A stretch of 11,158 nucleotides of DNA. It comes from Hyphomicrobiales bacterium (GTDB lineage Bacteria > Pseudomonadota > Alphaproteobacteria > Rhodobacterales > Rhodobacteraceae). Below, in pieces: positions 1 to 6,351 of the stretch. The first letter of the stretch is position 1; each line of letters starts with the position of its first letter. The notes below the pieces were generated by a model. That model saw only the letters and a program-made list of their open reading frames with translations. It was not told the origin of the DNA and searched no databases. The translations under genes were made by a program, and so were the position numbers. The DNA is taken from assembly GCA_003558415.1 (NCBI GenBank), contig PWLT01000004.1, positions 1 to 11,158 of the forward strand, in the 5' to 3' direction.

Positions 1-887
1 TCCCAAAGCCCCTCGGTGAGAATCACATGCGCAATGGCAAGCGCCAGCGCGCCATCGGTGCCGGGCTTAATCAGCAACGCGCGGTCAGATGCCGCCAGCG
101 TGGTGTTCATGTGCACATCTACCGCCGTCACCCGCGTCTTGGGCGACTTCTTGCCGCGCATGTAGCCCCACATCTGCATGTTGTAGTTGTAGGGGCGGAA
201 CGCCTCGAGGAAGCCGCAGCCGAACATCAAGAGATAGTTGCAGTTGCGGTAGTCGTGGGCGTTGTAGCTGTCGTTGCCGTCGGTGAAGAACCGCGCCTTC
301 ATCGAGCCGTCCGAGCACATCGAACTGTGACCGATATTGCCGTTGGGCGTACCATAGAGCGCGCCGAACTGACCCATCATGCCGATATCGGTGGTGCCCC
401 AGCCACGGCCCGAAAGCATGGCAAAGCGGTGGCTCTCACCGGCCTCGCGCAGATTCCTCAGCCGGTCGGCGACCATGTCCAGCGCCTCGTCCCAACTGAT
501 CGGCACGAAACCGGGATCGACATCGCGGCCCTTTTGCGGGTTGGTGCGCCGCATCGGGCCGCGCCAGCGGTCGGGGTCATAGAGGATATAGATGCCCAGC
601 GGCCCCTTCGGGCAGAGCTTGCCATTGGCGATGGGATGGTCGGGGTTGCCGTGGATGGCATGCACCCGCCCGTCGGTGGTGTAGACATCAATGCCGCAGC
701 GCGCCGGGCACTGGTGGCAAATGTTCTTGCTCACCACCGTGTTCGGCTGACGCCTGGTCTGGGCCTCGGCGCTTCCGCGCTCGGGGTTGGTGCCGGGAAT
801 GGTCAGCGCCACGGTTGCGGCGGCGCCGGTAACGCCGGTCGCCTGCAGGAACCGCCGCCGGCTGACATTGGTGTTGATCTCGTCCAT
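1..887 (-). CDS. arxA: Molybdopterin oxidoreductase catalytic subunit, ArxA-type arsenite oxidase (N-terminal part, runs off window)
   Basis: Catalytic subunit of a DMSO-reductase-family molybdoenzyme, most likely the periplasmic anaerobic arsenite oxidase ArxA, which oxidises As(III) to As(V). Only 295 codons are present; the stop lies beyond the left edge. The ATG at 887 follows GGAGG with a 9-base gap. Residues 9-15 (SRRRFLQ) plus a short hydrophobic stretch form a twin-arginine export signal. A [4Fe-4S] motif follows: C57-x2-C60-x3-C64-x27-C92, then K94. Residues 160-164 read GRGWG, which I recall as diagnostic of ArxA; the arsenate reductase ArrA has an RGRY-like sequence there. C191 in GHSSMCSDGS is the expected molybdenum ligand. 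It starts 39 bp after an iron-sulfur protein gene and lies downstream of arxXSR-like regulators and an ars operon, all of which support Arx. A related oxidoreductase (ArrA, tetrathionate or polysulfide reductase) is less likely. Confidence 0.82.
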   Translation of the reverse strand, partial: MDEINTNVSRRRFLQATGVTGAAATVALTIPGTNPERGSAEAQTRRQPNTVVSKNICHQCPARCGIDVYTTDGRVHAIHGNPDHPIANGKLCPKGPLGIYILYDPDRWRGPMRRTNPQKGRDVDPGFVPISWDEALDMVADRLRNLREAGESHRFAMLSGRGWGTTDIGMMGQFGALYGTPNGNIGHSSMCSDGSMKARFFTDGNDSYNAHDYRNCNYLLMFGCGFLEAFRPYNYNMQMWGYMRGKKSPKTRVTAVDVHMNTTLAASDRALLIKPGTDGALALAIAHVILTEGLW

Positions 888-926
888 CTGGTCTTTCCTC
901 CCCCTTGCGGTGGTCATCGGCTGGTG

Positions 927-1994
927 TCAGCGCCGCATCAGGCCATGGGCCAGTGCGGCAAGATCGGTGTCGCGGACGCAGCCATCGCAGTGGCGCTGGT
1001 CCTCGCGAGGTGAAAAGCGCGTCCGGCATCGCGGGCAGGTGGCGCGCGGCTGCGTGTCAAGCTGAACAGGGCCTGCATAGGCCCCTTCGCCCGCCGACAG
1101 CAGCCCCAGCGCGCCGCTGCGGGTGCAGTCGCCGCAGGCGATGCAGATGATGGCGTCAAAGATGAGCGAGGCTTGCGTGTCGGACTCGCGCAGCCGCAGC
1201 GCGCCGGTCGGGCAAAGGCGCGAAAGCGCCTGCAGGTCGCGGGTGGGCGCGCGCAAGACGAGCGCAGGGAACAGCGCCGCCGGCAGCGGGTTGTTTCCGA
1301 CCAGATCGGCCAGTTGCTTTGCCCGCTTGCGGCGCCTTGACGCCGAACCCCTGCCCGGCAGGCCGGCCAGCGGGTCGCCGTTCCCCTCATCCCGCTGCCC
1401 CGCCTGCGCAATGCGCGCAAACAGCGCCCGCCGCGCCGGATCGGCGCTGCGACCGCGCGGCGCCAGCCGTGCCCGCCAGCGCGCTTTCGGTTCGCGGCGG
1501 ACACGGACTCGGGAGGCAAGCCCGAGAATTGCGGCTTCTGCATTGACCTCGTTGAGCGCCGCGAGCCAGGGTTCGGCCCGCCCCATCGAGACGGGACAGG
1601 CGGCGCACCAGCCGCGGTCGATCAACGTGACATCGCCCTTTGCCAGCCCGCCGCGCAGCGCCTCCGGCGTGAGCCCGCCCAGGCAGGTCACGACGCGGGC
1701 ACCCGCTTCGGCACGACGCGTGCGCGCGCATTCATAAAGGCTGGCCATGCCGGACCCGGGCGTGGCTATCGCCCCGGTTGGGCAGATGCTCGCGCAACGC
1801 CCGCAGCCGCTGCAGGCGGCGGGGTCGATCTGCACCATGCGCTCGGCGATGCGGATTGCGCCCTCGGGGCAGCTTTGCCGGCAGGCAGAGCAGGGCATCC
1901 CCGGACGCATCGCGCTCAGGCACGCACCCTCGACCAGCCGGACGTCGCCGCCCGCGGAGCCCTTTGCTGCGTCGCTCGCAACGACCTTGCCCAA
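927..1994 (-). CDS. arxB': Multi-cluster 4Fe-4S ferredoxin-type protein, ArxB'-like
   Basis: Predicted electron-transfer protein of 355 residues placed directly before arxA, the position of arxB' (also called arxB2) in known arx clusters. The start is a TTG at 1994, chosen because GGGAGGTGAT lies just upstream; no ATG occurs before the first cysteine motif. Cysteine groups in order: CSACRQSCPEGAI (about residue 35), CSGCGRCASICPTGAI (about 61), a mid-protein GWCAACP, then LCPTGAL and CIACGDC (about 265-295), and a C-terminal CPRC...CDGC pair that resembles a zinc ribbon or rubredoxin knuckle. This suggests two ferredoxin-like modules separated by a basic linker (about residues 165-245, rich in Arg/Ala). 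There is no signal peptide, so it is either cytoplasmic or exported with a Tat partner. The role (electron transfer or enzyme maturation) is inferred from context. A long leader (about 110 bp) separates the start from the promoter-like motif. Confidence 0.75.
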   Translation of the reverse strand: MGKVVASDAAKGSAGGDVRLVEGACLSAMRPGMPCSACRQSCPEGAIRIAERMVQIDPAACSGCGRCASICPTGAIATPGSGMASLYECARTRRAEAGARVVTCLGGLTPEALRGGLAKGDVTLIDRGWCAACPVSMGRAEPWLAALNEVNAEAAILGLASRVRVRREPKARWRARLAPRGRSADPARRALFARIAQAGQRDEGNGDPLAGLPGRGSASRRRKRAKQLADLVGNNPLPAALFPALVLRAPTRDLQALSRLCPTGALRLRESDTQASLIFDAIICIACGDCTRSGALGLLSAGEGAYAGPVQLDTQPRATCPRCRTRFSPREDQRHCDGCVRDTDLAALAHGLMRR

Positions 1995-2103
1995 ATCACC
2001 TCCCTAGCTGCGCGCCTTGGCAGATCATGCGTGGCGCGGCTCGCTCGGTTGTCCTCCAGGACCAAGGATAGCAGGCTGCATGTTGCATAAAACGGTGATT
2101 CCG

Positions 2104-2119
2104 CGCCAAAAGCACGCCA
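2104..2119 (-). promoter_or_regulatory. Possible sigma-54 (-24/-12) promoter for arxB'A
   Basis: Read on the minus strand the bases are TGGCGTG-CTTT-TGGCG. This keeps the GG-N10-GC core of sigma-54 promoters (consensus TGGCACG-N4-TTGCW), with a good -24 half and a weaker -12 half. It lies in the arxR-arxB' gap, downstream of two palindromes that could bind an activator, about 110 bp before the arxB' start. The match is by eye. The cognate regulator ArxR has a degenerate AAA+ domain, so the promoter may instead be sigma-70 type. Confidence 0.4.
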
Positions 2120-2150
2120 TCAACTTTATGTTTTTAAATGAGAAAACACG

Positions 2151-2201
2151 CTGTCCGAGATTCCGGACAGCTTGGTCCGGCTGCTGTCCGGAATCCCGGA
2201 C
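2151..2201. promoter_or_regulatory. Pair of palindromic activator-type sites in the arxR-arxB' gap
   Basis: Two inverted repeats: CTGTCCG-agattc-CGGACAG (2151-2170) and GTCCGG-aatc-CCGGAC (2186-2201). Read on opposite strands they are almost the same element (CTGTCCGGAATC followed by T or C, then CGGAC). Their centres (2160.5 and 2193.5) are 33 bp apart, about three helical turns, so both sit on one face of the DNA. A lone GTCCGG half-site lies between them at 2175-2180. They lie 40-75 bp upstream of the -24-like element, as expected of an enhancer for the response regulator ArxR (inference). They also follow the arxR stop, so a role in ending arxR transcription is possible, but no T-run follows. 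Confidence 0.65.
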
Positions 2202-2215
2202 GCTGCGCAGCGGAG

Positions 2216-3475
2216 CTAGCTGCGGCCCTCGATGCCTAGTTTCTGCATCTTTTCCCACAGCGTCGAACGGCCGATCTGCAAGAGCTTGGCGGCTTCGGTC
2301 AGCGAGCCATCGGCGCGCGTCAGCGCGCTCTGGATATGGGCGCGCTCGGCCGCGTCGCGTACTTCGCCCAGTGCCTGGAAATCATCGCCCGGTTCTTCGG
2401 CAACACCGGGCACGCCCTCGGGAAACAGATCGGCGGGCAGGATCGTTTTCCCCTGAACCATCGCCATGGCGCGCGTCAGCCGCGCTCGTAATTCGCGCCC
2501 GTTGCCCGGCCAATCATGCAGGCGCGCCGCCTGTTCGGCCTGCGGCGAGATGCCCCTCAAGGGCGTTCCCCGCCGCGCGTTCATGCCCTCGAACTGCCTC
2601 GACATCAGCCACAAGGTATCCTCGGGCCGGTTGCGCAGGGGAGAAATGTTGAGCGTCAGAACAGACAGATGAAAATAAAGATCGGGGCGCAGACTTTCAG
2701 GCGAAAGATCTGGCCCATCGGTCGCGATCAGTCGCGCCCCGGCAGTGTCGCCGCCCGCCCAGAGGGTCTGCAAGAGCCTTGCCTGCAGCGCCGGCGATGC
2801 CTCGCTGATACGCTCGATCAGCAAGCAGCCCTCGCCCGCACGCGCCAGTGCGCCCTTCTCGGGGTCCAGAACCGCGGGCAGCATCGCTTCCGGCGTAAGC
2901 CGCGTCAGATCGACCGACACGAAGGGCGCGTTTCTGCGGTCCGACAGGGCGTGCAGGCGTCTCGCCACCAGGCGCTTTCCAGTGCCGCTCTCGCCTAGGA
3001 CCATGACCGGCTCGGCGCGCTCGACAAGCCGGCTCAGGTCACTGTCGAGCGCCCGCGCGGCAGGCGATATTCCGAACCACGGCCCCTCGGCGGCGATATC
3101 GCGCGGCACGACGACGAGTGCCAGCCGTTCGAGAAACCGGCCCATGTCGAAAGGTTTGGTCACATAGTCTGCCGCCCCCGAACGCAGCAGCCGCACCGCC
3201 TGATCGGCCGCCCCCTGGCCGGTCATGAACAGAAACGGCGGCGGTGTGCCATGCTCGCACAACCGATTGAACAACTCTTCGCCCGACCCGTCGGGCAGGC
3301 GAATGTCGCAGACAACGGCATCGAAAGGCTGGCGCGGAGTGCGCAGGGCGCCAAGCGCCCGGTGCAGGGTTTTCAGCCAAACCACACGCGCGCCTTCCAA
3401 CTCCAGCCGCTGAAAGATCGACCCGCCCATAATCTCGTCATCCTCGACCAGCGCGATATGGCGGCCCTCAAACAT
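2216..3475 (-). CDS. arxR: NtrC/AioR-type response regulator, ArxR-like, with degenerate AAA+ domain
   Basis: DNA-binding response regulator of 419 residues, presumed partner of the ArxS kinase. The ATG at 3475 gives MFEGRHIALVEDDE, a proper receiver start, and overlaps the arxS stop by 8 bp; the open frame extends upstream to 3724 only inside arxS. Receiver domain about 5-120: acidic pair E11/D12, phospho-acceptor D57 (VVCDIRLPDGSG), switch T85, K107. AAA+ domain about 140-345 with Walker A GESGTGKR (161-168). The C-terminal Fis-type helix-turn-helix is about 380-414. The region that should read GAFTGA is KGALARA (208-214), about eight residues after it are missing, and Walker B reads CLLIERIS where LFLDEIG is usual. 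The second arginine-finger position also appears to be His (YFHL). DNA binding and phosphorylation look intact. Classical ATP-driven sigma-54 activation is doubtful; activation through sigma-70, as described for Rhodobacter capsulatus NtrC, is an alternative. Confidence 0.85.
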   Translation of the reverse strand: MFEGRHIALVEDDEIMGGSIFQRLELEGARVVWLKTLHRALGALRTPRQPFDAVVCDIRLPDGSGEELFNRLCEHGTPPPFLFMTGQGAADQAVRLLRSGAADYVTKPFDMGRFLERLALVVVPRDIAAEGPWFGISPAARALDSDLSRLVERAEPVMVLGESGTGKRLVARRLHALSDRRNAPFVSVDLTRLTPEAMLPAVLDPEKGALARAGEGCLLIERISEASPALQARLLQTLWAGGDTAGARLIATDGPDLSPESLRPDLYFHLSVLTLNISPLRNRPEDTLWLMSRQFEGMNARRGTPLRGISPQAEQAARLHDWPGNGRELRARLTRAMAMVQGKTILPADLFPEGVPGVAEEPGDDFQALGEVRDAAERAHIQSALTRADGSLTEAAKLLQIGRSTLWEKMQKLGIEGRS

Positions 3476-4907
3476 GCCGCCCCCGCAATGGCAGGCGCAC
3501 CCGCACCTCGTTTTGCCCGTGCACCGAGCGCCCCAGATCAATGGTGCCGCCAAGAGATTTGACCAGATCGCGCACCACCCGCAGGCCAAGGCCACCGCCC
3601 GGCTCGACGGGCTCATCCGACAGCAGCCTTGGCTTGACACTGTCTGAAAAGCCCGGGCCCGCATCCCATACGCACAGGCAGAGACTGTCGCCGTCGGGTT
3701 TGACCCGCAGGCCAAGCTTGCCACCCGGCCCTGTCACCGCCGCCGCATTCAACAGCAGGTTCAGCGCGATCTGCCTGACCGAACCAGCGGGAAGGCCCTT
3801 GCAGCATGAACCGTCAGCCTCGATCCGCCAGTCGAGGATTTGTGCCTTGCGCTCGATCTCGGGGCGGATCAGCAAGTGAAGATCGTCGAAATCCTGCAGG
3901 GCCAGCTGCACCTTTTCTGGACTGGCCCCATCATCATTGCGATGCATGTCGAGTGTGGTGCGCGAGACATCCCGCAGGTGCTTGAGTCCGCGCTCCAGCA
4001 GTTCGGCGCTGTCGCGCACCACATCGGGGCGGTCGGGATAGGTGCGGATCGTGTCGACCGTGTTGAGCAGCCCCCCCAGCGGGTTGTTGATCTCATGCGC
4101 CAAACCGCCGGCCAGTCGACCAAGACTGACATAGCGCTCGCGCTCGGCCAGCCGGCGCTCGGTTGCAGTACGCGCCTGCACGGCAAGGATCAGCCCGTTG
4201 TAGTTGTGGTAAAGCTGCGCCAGTTCGGCATCCCGCGCCGGGATCAGCGCCTCGGCGATGGGCTGCGGCGTGCCGCCCGGCTGCTCCATCTCGCGCGTCA
4301 GGCGCCGCACCGGCGCCAGCACCCGTCGCATCAGCGCATAGCCGGCAACCGACAGGATCAGGATCGCCGCGGCATTGCCCAGAAGCAGCGAAAAAAGCGC
4401 CCGCCGGCGCTCGGCGGCGAATTCCTGCACGTCGAAGTCGATCACGAGTTGCCCCAGCGGGCGGCCTTGCCAGACCACCGTATTTCGCACGGCAATCCTC
4501 TCTGAGGCCGCATCGAAGCGGATATCGTCAAGCCGGATGGCCTCTTCTACCAGCCCGGCCCCATTGCTGCCGATCGGATGGGCCTCGGGCAAGCTGGATA
4601 CCATGACCCGCCCGCGCGCATCGACCAAGGCTGCCGAGATCGGGCGAAAGCTGCCCTCGCGCAGGGTCGCGCGGTCCAGAATATCGAACATCTCCCAGAT
4701 ATCGTCGCGCTGTACATAGGGGCCGAGCGAAGTGGACAATGCGCGAAACTCGATCTCGGCCAGATCGGTCAGCTGCCGCACCTGCGCGCGGTTCAGCGCC
4801 GACAGGACAAGCTGTGAAGCAACGATCCCCATCAGCACCATCAGCCCGGCCACGAGCAGGGGCACGCGCAGGCTAAGCGGCATGGCTAAAGGCAGGCGCA
4901 TCGTCAC
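3468..4907 (-). CDS. arxS: Membrane sensor histidine kinase, ArxS/AioS-like
   Basis: Two-component sensor kinase of 479 residues. The start is GTG at 4907 with a G-rich ribosome-binding region; it overlaps the arxX stop as GTGA, implying coupled translation (an ATG two codons later is an alternative). Transmembrane helix 1 is about residues 11-36, a periplasmic sensor loop of about 135 residues follows, and helix 2 is about 171-193, then a HAMP-like linker. H-box RLAGGLAHEINNP has H271 as the phosphorylated histidine. The N-box is around N383/N387, the G1 box is D415-x-G417-x-G419, and the G2 box is GGGLGLRVVRDLVKSLGG (437-454). The catalytic core appears complete. The periplasmic loop has no cysteine, so direct thiol sensing of arsenite is unlikely and the signal probably comes from ArxX. 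It sits between arxX and arxR, the order known for aioXSR/arxXSR. Confidence 0.87.
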   Translation of the reverse strand: MTMRLPLAMPLSLRVPLLVAGLMVLMGIVASQLVLSALNRAQVRQLTDLAEIEFRALSTSLGPYVQRDDIWEMFDILDRATLREGSFRPISAALVDARGRVMVSSLPEAHPIGSNGAGLVEEAIRLDDIRFDAASERIAVRNTVVWQGRPLGQLVIDFDVQEFAAERRRALFSLLLGNAAAILILSVAGYALMRRVLAPVRRLTREMEQPGGTPQPIAEALIPARDAELAQLYHNYNGLILAVQARTATERRLAERERYVSLGRLAGGLAHEINNPLGGLLNTVDTIRTYPDRPDVVRDSAELLERGLKHLRDVSRTTLDMHRNDDGASPEKVQLALQDFDDLHLLIRPEIERKAQILDWRIEADGSCCKGLPAGSVRQIALNLLLNAAAVTGPGGKLGLRVKPDGDSLCLCVWDAGPGFSDSVKPRLLSDEPVEPGGGLGLRVVRDLVKSLGGTIDLGRSVHGQNEVRVRLPLRGRHV

Positions 4908-5785
4908 CCCCGTTCGGAGACCAGGCGCATCAGGCGTGCTATGCTGTCAAAACTGTCCGGCTGAGGCGGCACGAAGCCATCCAACTGCAACATGCGCAGG
5001 ACCTCCCGCCCCGCCTCGGTCTGCGTGATGTCGAAAAGGGCCCGCAAGAGCAGCGCTTCGGCGCGCGTGCCGCGCGCCTCGGACCCGACGACCACGGGCG
5101 GGAAGCCGTGCCACTCGGAGCGCCAGACAACTCTTGTGCGCGCCAGAAGCTCCGGCTCGGTCGCCGCCAGTGCATCGTAGACATAACCGTCAACGCTGCC
5201 GGACCGGGCCAGCCTGCGCGCGACGGCCCGCACGACATTGCGATGCCCGAAGGTGAAGAAGGTGCGGGCGAAAAACTGTTCGGGGCGCTCGCCGAGTTCG
5301 AGCAGCCTTGCAACCGTCACCAGATGGCCGGAATTCGAGTCGGGGTCGGAATAGGCATGTACGTCGCCGCGCAGCGCCGCGAAATCCTCGACCGTGCGAT
5401 CATCCGCCGTGATCAGATAGGAACGGTAGAGCGGCCGGCCCTGCCACAGCGGGATCGCGACAGCCTCCAGCCGGTTCGGATACTGAAGCAGCGGATAGCC
5501 GCACAGCCAGGCCGCGTCGATCTCGCCCAGGAGCAGAAGCGCGACGACTTCCTTGTAGGTTCGGCGCTGGACATACTCGATGCCCAGACCGGTCGATTCC
5601 TCGATATGTGCGCTCAGTCGCTCCAGAAGCTGCCAGTCGTTGTCAAGGAAGACAGGGGTCAGGCCGAATCGTAGAGCGGCGCGAGCCTTAGCGCCGGAAG
5701 CTGCGGAAATCGCCGCGAGCCCCGTAAAGGCGGCCAGGATACCGCGTCGGGATACCAGCCAGGGCGTTTCCAAATCTCTCTCCAT
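4904..5785 (-). CDS. arxX: Periplasmic phosphonate/phosphate-binding-like protein, ArxX/AioX arsenite sensor component
   Basis: Predicted periplasmic solute-binding protein of 293 residues in the PhnD-like group, which includes the arsenite-binding proteins AioX and ArxX. The ATG at 5785 is chosen because it gives MERDLETPWLVSRRGILAAF, a twin-arginine-like export signal ending near AKARA (about residue 36); the open frame reaches back to 5929 without signal-like sequence. A GGAAG lies very close to the ATG, while GGAGAG inside the first codons could serve a TTG start at codon 5. The mature domain starts RFGLTPVFLDNDWQLLERL and contains EYVQRRTYKEVVALLLLGEIDAAWLCGYP, then SDPDSNSGH (about 146-154), a typical ligand-loop region. 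C95 is the only cysteine, a good candidate arsenite contact since AioX is reported to bind As(III) through cysteine (family knowledge). It is the first gene of the arxXSR unit. Confidence 0.83.
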   Translation of the reverse strand: MERDLETPWLVSRRGILAAFTGLAAISAASGAKARAALRFGLTPVFLDNDWQLLERLSAHIEESTGLGIEYVQRRTYKEVVALLLLGEIDAAWLCGYPLLQYPNRLEAVAIPLWQGRPLYRSYLITADDRTVEDFAALRGDVHAYSDPDSNSGHLVTVARLLELGERPEQFFARTFFTFGHRNVVRAVARRLARSGSVDGYVYDALAATEPELLARTRVVWRSEWHGFPPVVVGSEARGTRAEALLLRALFDITQTEAGREVLRMLQLDGFVPPQPDSFDSIARLMRLVSERG

Positions 5786-5829
5786 CTTCCAACACGGGAA
5801 GCGACGCTTGCGCCTTGACGGTAGGCATG

Positions 5830-5879
5830 GCGACCCGTGACACCGTGTTACCCGTCGCGACAATACCCCGAGTGTCGCG
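5830..5879. promoter_or_regulatory. Two inverted repeats upstream of arxX (operator or leader hairpin)
   Basis: The 169-bp gap between arsC and arxX has no gene. It holds an imperfect 29-bp palindrome at 5830-5858 (core GTGACACCGTGTTAC, 11 of 14 arm positions matching) and a perfect repeat CGCGACA-N10-TGTCGCG at 5856-5879. They overlap slightly and lie 45-95 bp before the arxX start. They could be operators for a regulator of arxXSR or hairpins in its leader. Neither is followed by a T-run on either strand, so I do not call a terminator. I found no convincing sigma-70 promoter in the gap. Confidence 0.45.
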
Positions 5880-5954
5880 CAATTCCATAAGGTCGACGCC
5901 ATTCGAGGTGGGCAAGCCGAACAAATCATGCCGGCATGGTCGACGAATTCGTGT

Positions 5955-6347
5955 TCAGTGCAACTCTTCCTTTGCCAGCCCCTCGATCCGCGACCTGATC
6001 ATGTCGCGCGCGGCGCGGAACGCGTCGATATTACCAGCTGCTGCCGGGTCGGGGAGCGGCCAGTGCTGGCGCTGCACGGCGCCGGGAACGAAGGAACAGA
6101 TCACTTCGGCGCATAGCGTCACTATCAGATCGGCGCTTTCGAGCGCGACTGCATCGATCGGCTTCGCGTGATGGGCCGACATATCGATGCCCGCCCGGGC
6201 CGTCACCCTAGCAGCCAGCGGATGCAGACAAGTCGGGGCGAAGCCCGCACTCGCCTCCTCGACATCGGCGAGCAGGAAGGCGCGCGCCAGCCCCTCGGCC
6301 ATCTGGCTGCGGGCGGAATTGGCGACACAAAGAAACAGAACGCGTAT
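5955..6347 (-). CDS. arsC: Arsenate reductase, low-molecular-weight phosphatase family (probable ATA start)
   Basis: Cytoplasmic arsenate reductase that converts As(V) to As(III) for export by Acr3. The CX5R phosphatase loop CVANSAR lies at residues 8-14, followed by SQMAEGLARA. Further on are the redox cysteine region TLCAEVIC and the acidic motif HWPLPDPA, all typical of thioredoxin-linked ArsC; length is about 130 residues, normal for the family. The first ATG in frame (6302) lies after the active-site loop and would give a dead protein. Upstream of the loop there is no ATG, GTG or TTG. The codon giving a normal N-terminus (x-RVLFLCVANSAR) is ATA at 6347, with GAAGG eight bases before it, four bases after the usp stop. 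Either ATA is used as a weak start, perhaps by translational coupling, or an ATG has mutated or been misread. Confidence 0.85.
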   Translation of the reverse strand: MRVLFLCVANSARSQMAEGLARAFLLADVEEASAGFAPTCLHPLAARVTARAGIDMSAHHAKPIDAVALESADLIVTLCAEVICSFVPGAVQRQHWPLPDPAAAGNIDAFRAARDMIRSRIEGLAKEELH

Positions 6348-6351
6348 GGTG

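Noticed and set aside
27..1013. Plus-strand open frame of 328 codons
   Set aside because: It is antisense to arxA and the end of the iron-sulfur gene, both with recognisable cysteine motifs; low-complexity Val/Ala/Arg/His composition.
3476..3724. Upstream extension of arxR
   Set aside because: The added residues lie inside arxS and are not receiver-like; the ATG at 3475 gives a normal receiver start.
5927..5938. CATGCCGGCATG palindrome after arsC as a terminator
   Set aside because: With a loop it has only a four-base stem and no T-run follows.
5955..6302. arsC beginning at the ATG at 6302
   Set aside because: This start would remove the CX5R catalytic loop that is intact in the same frame just upstream.
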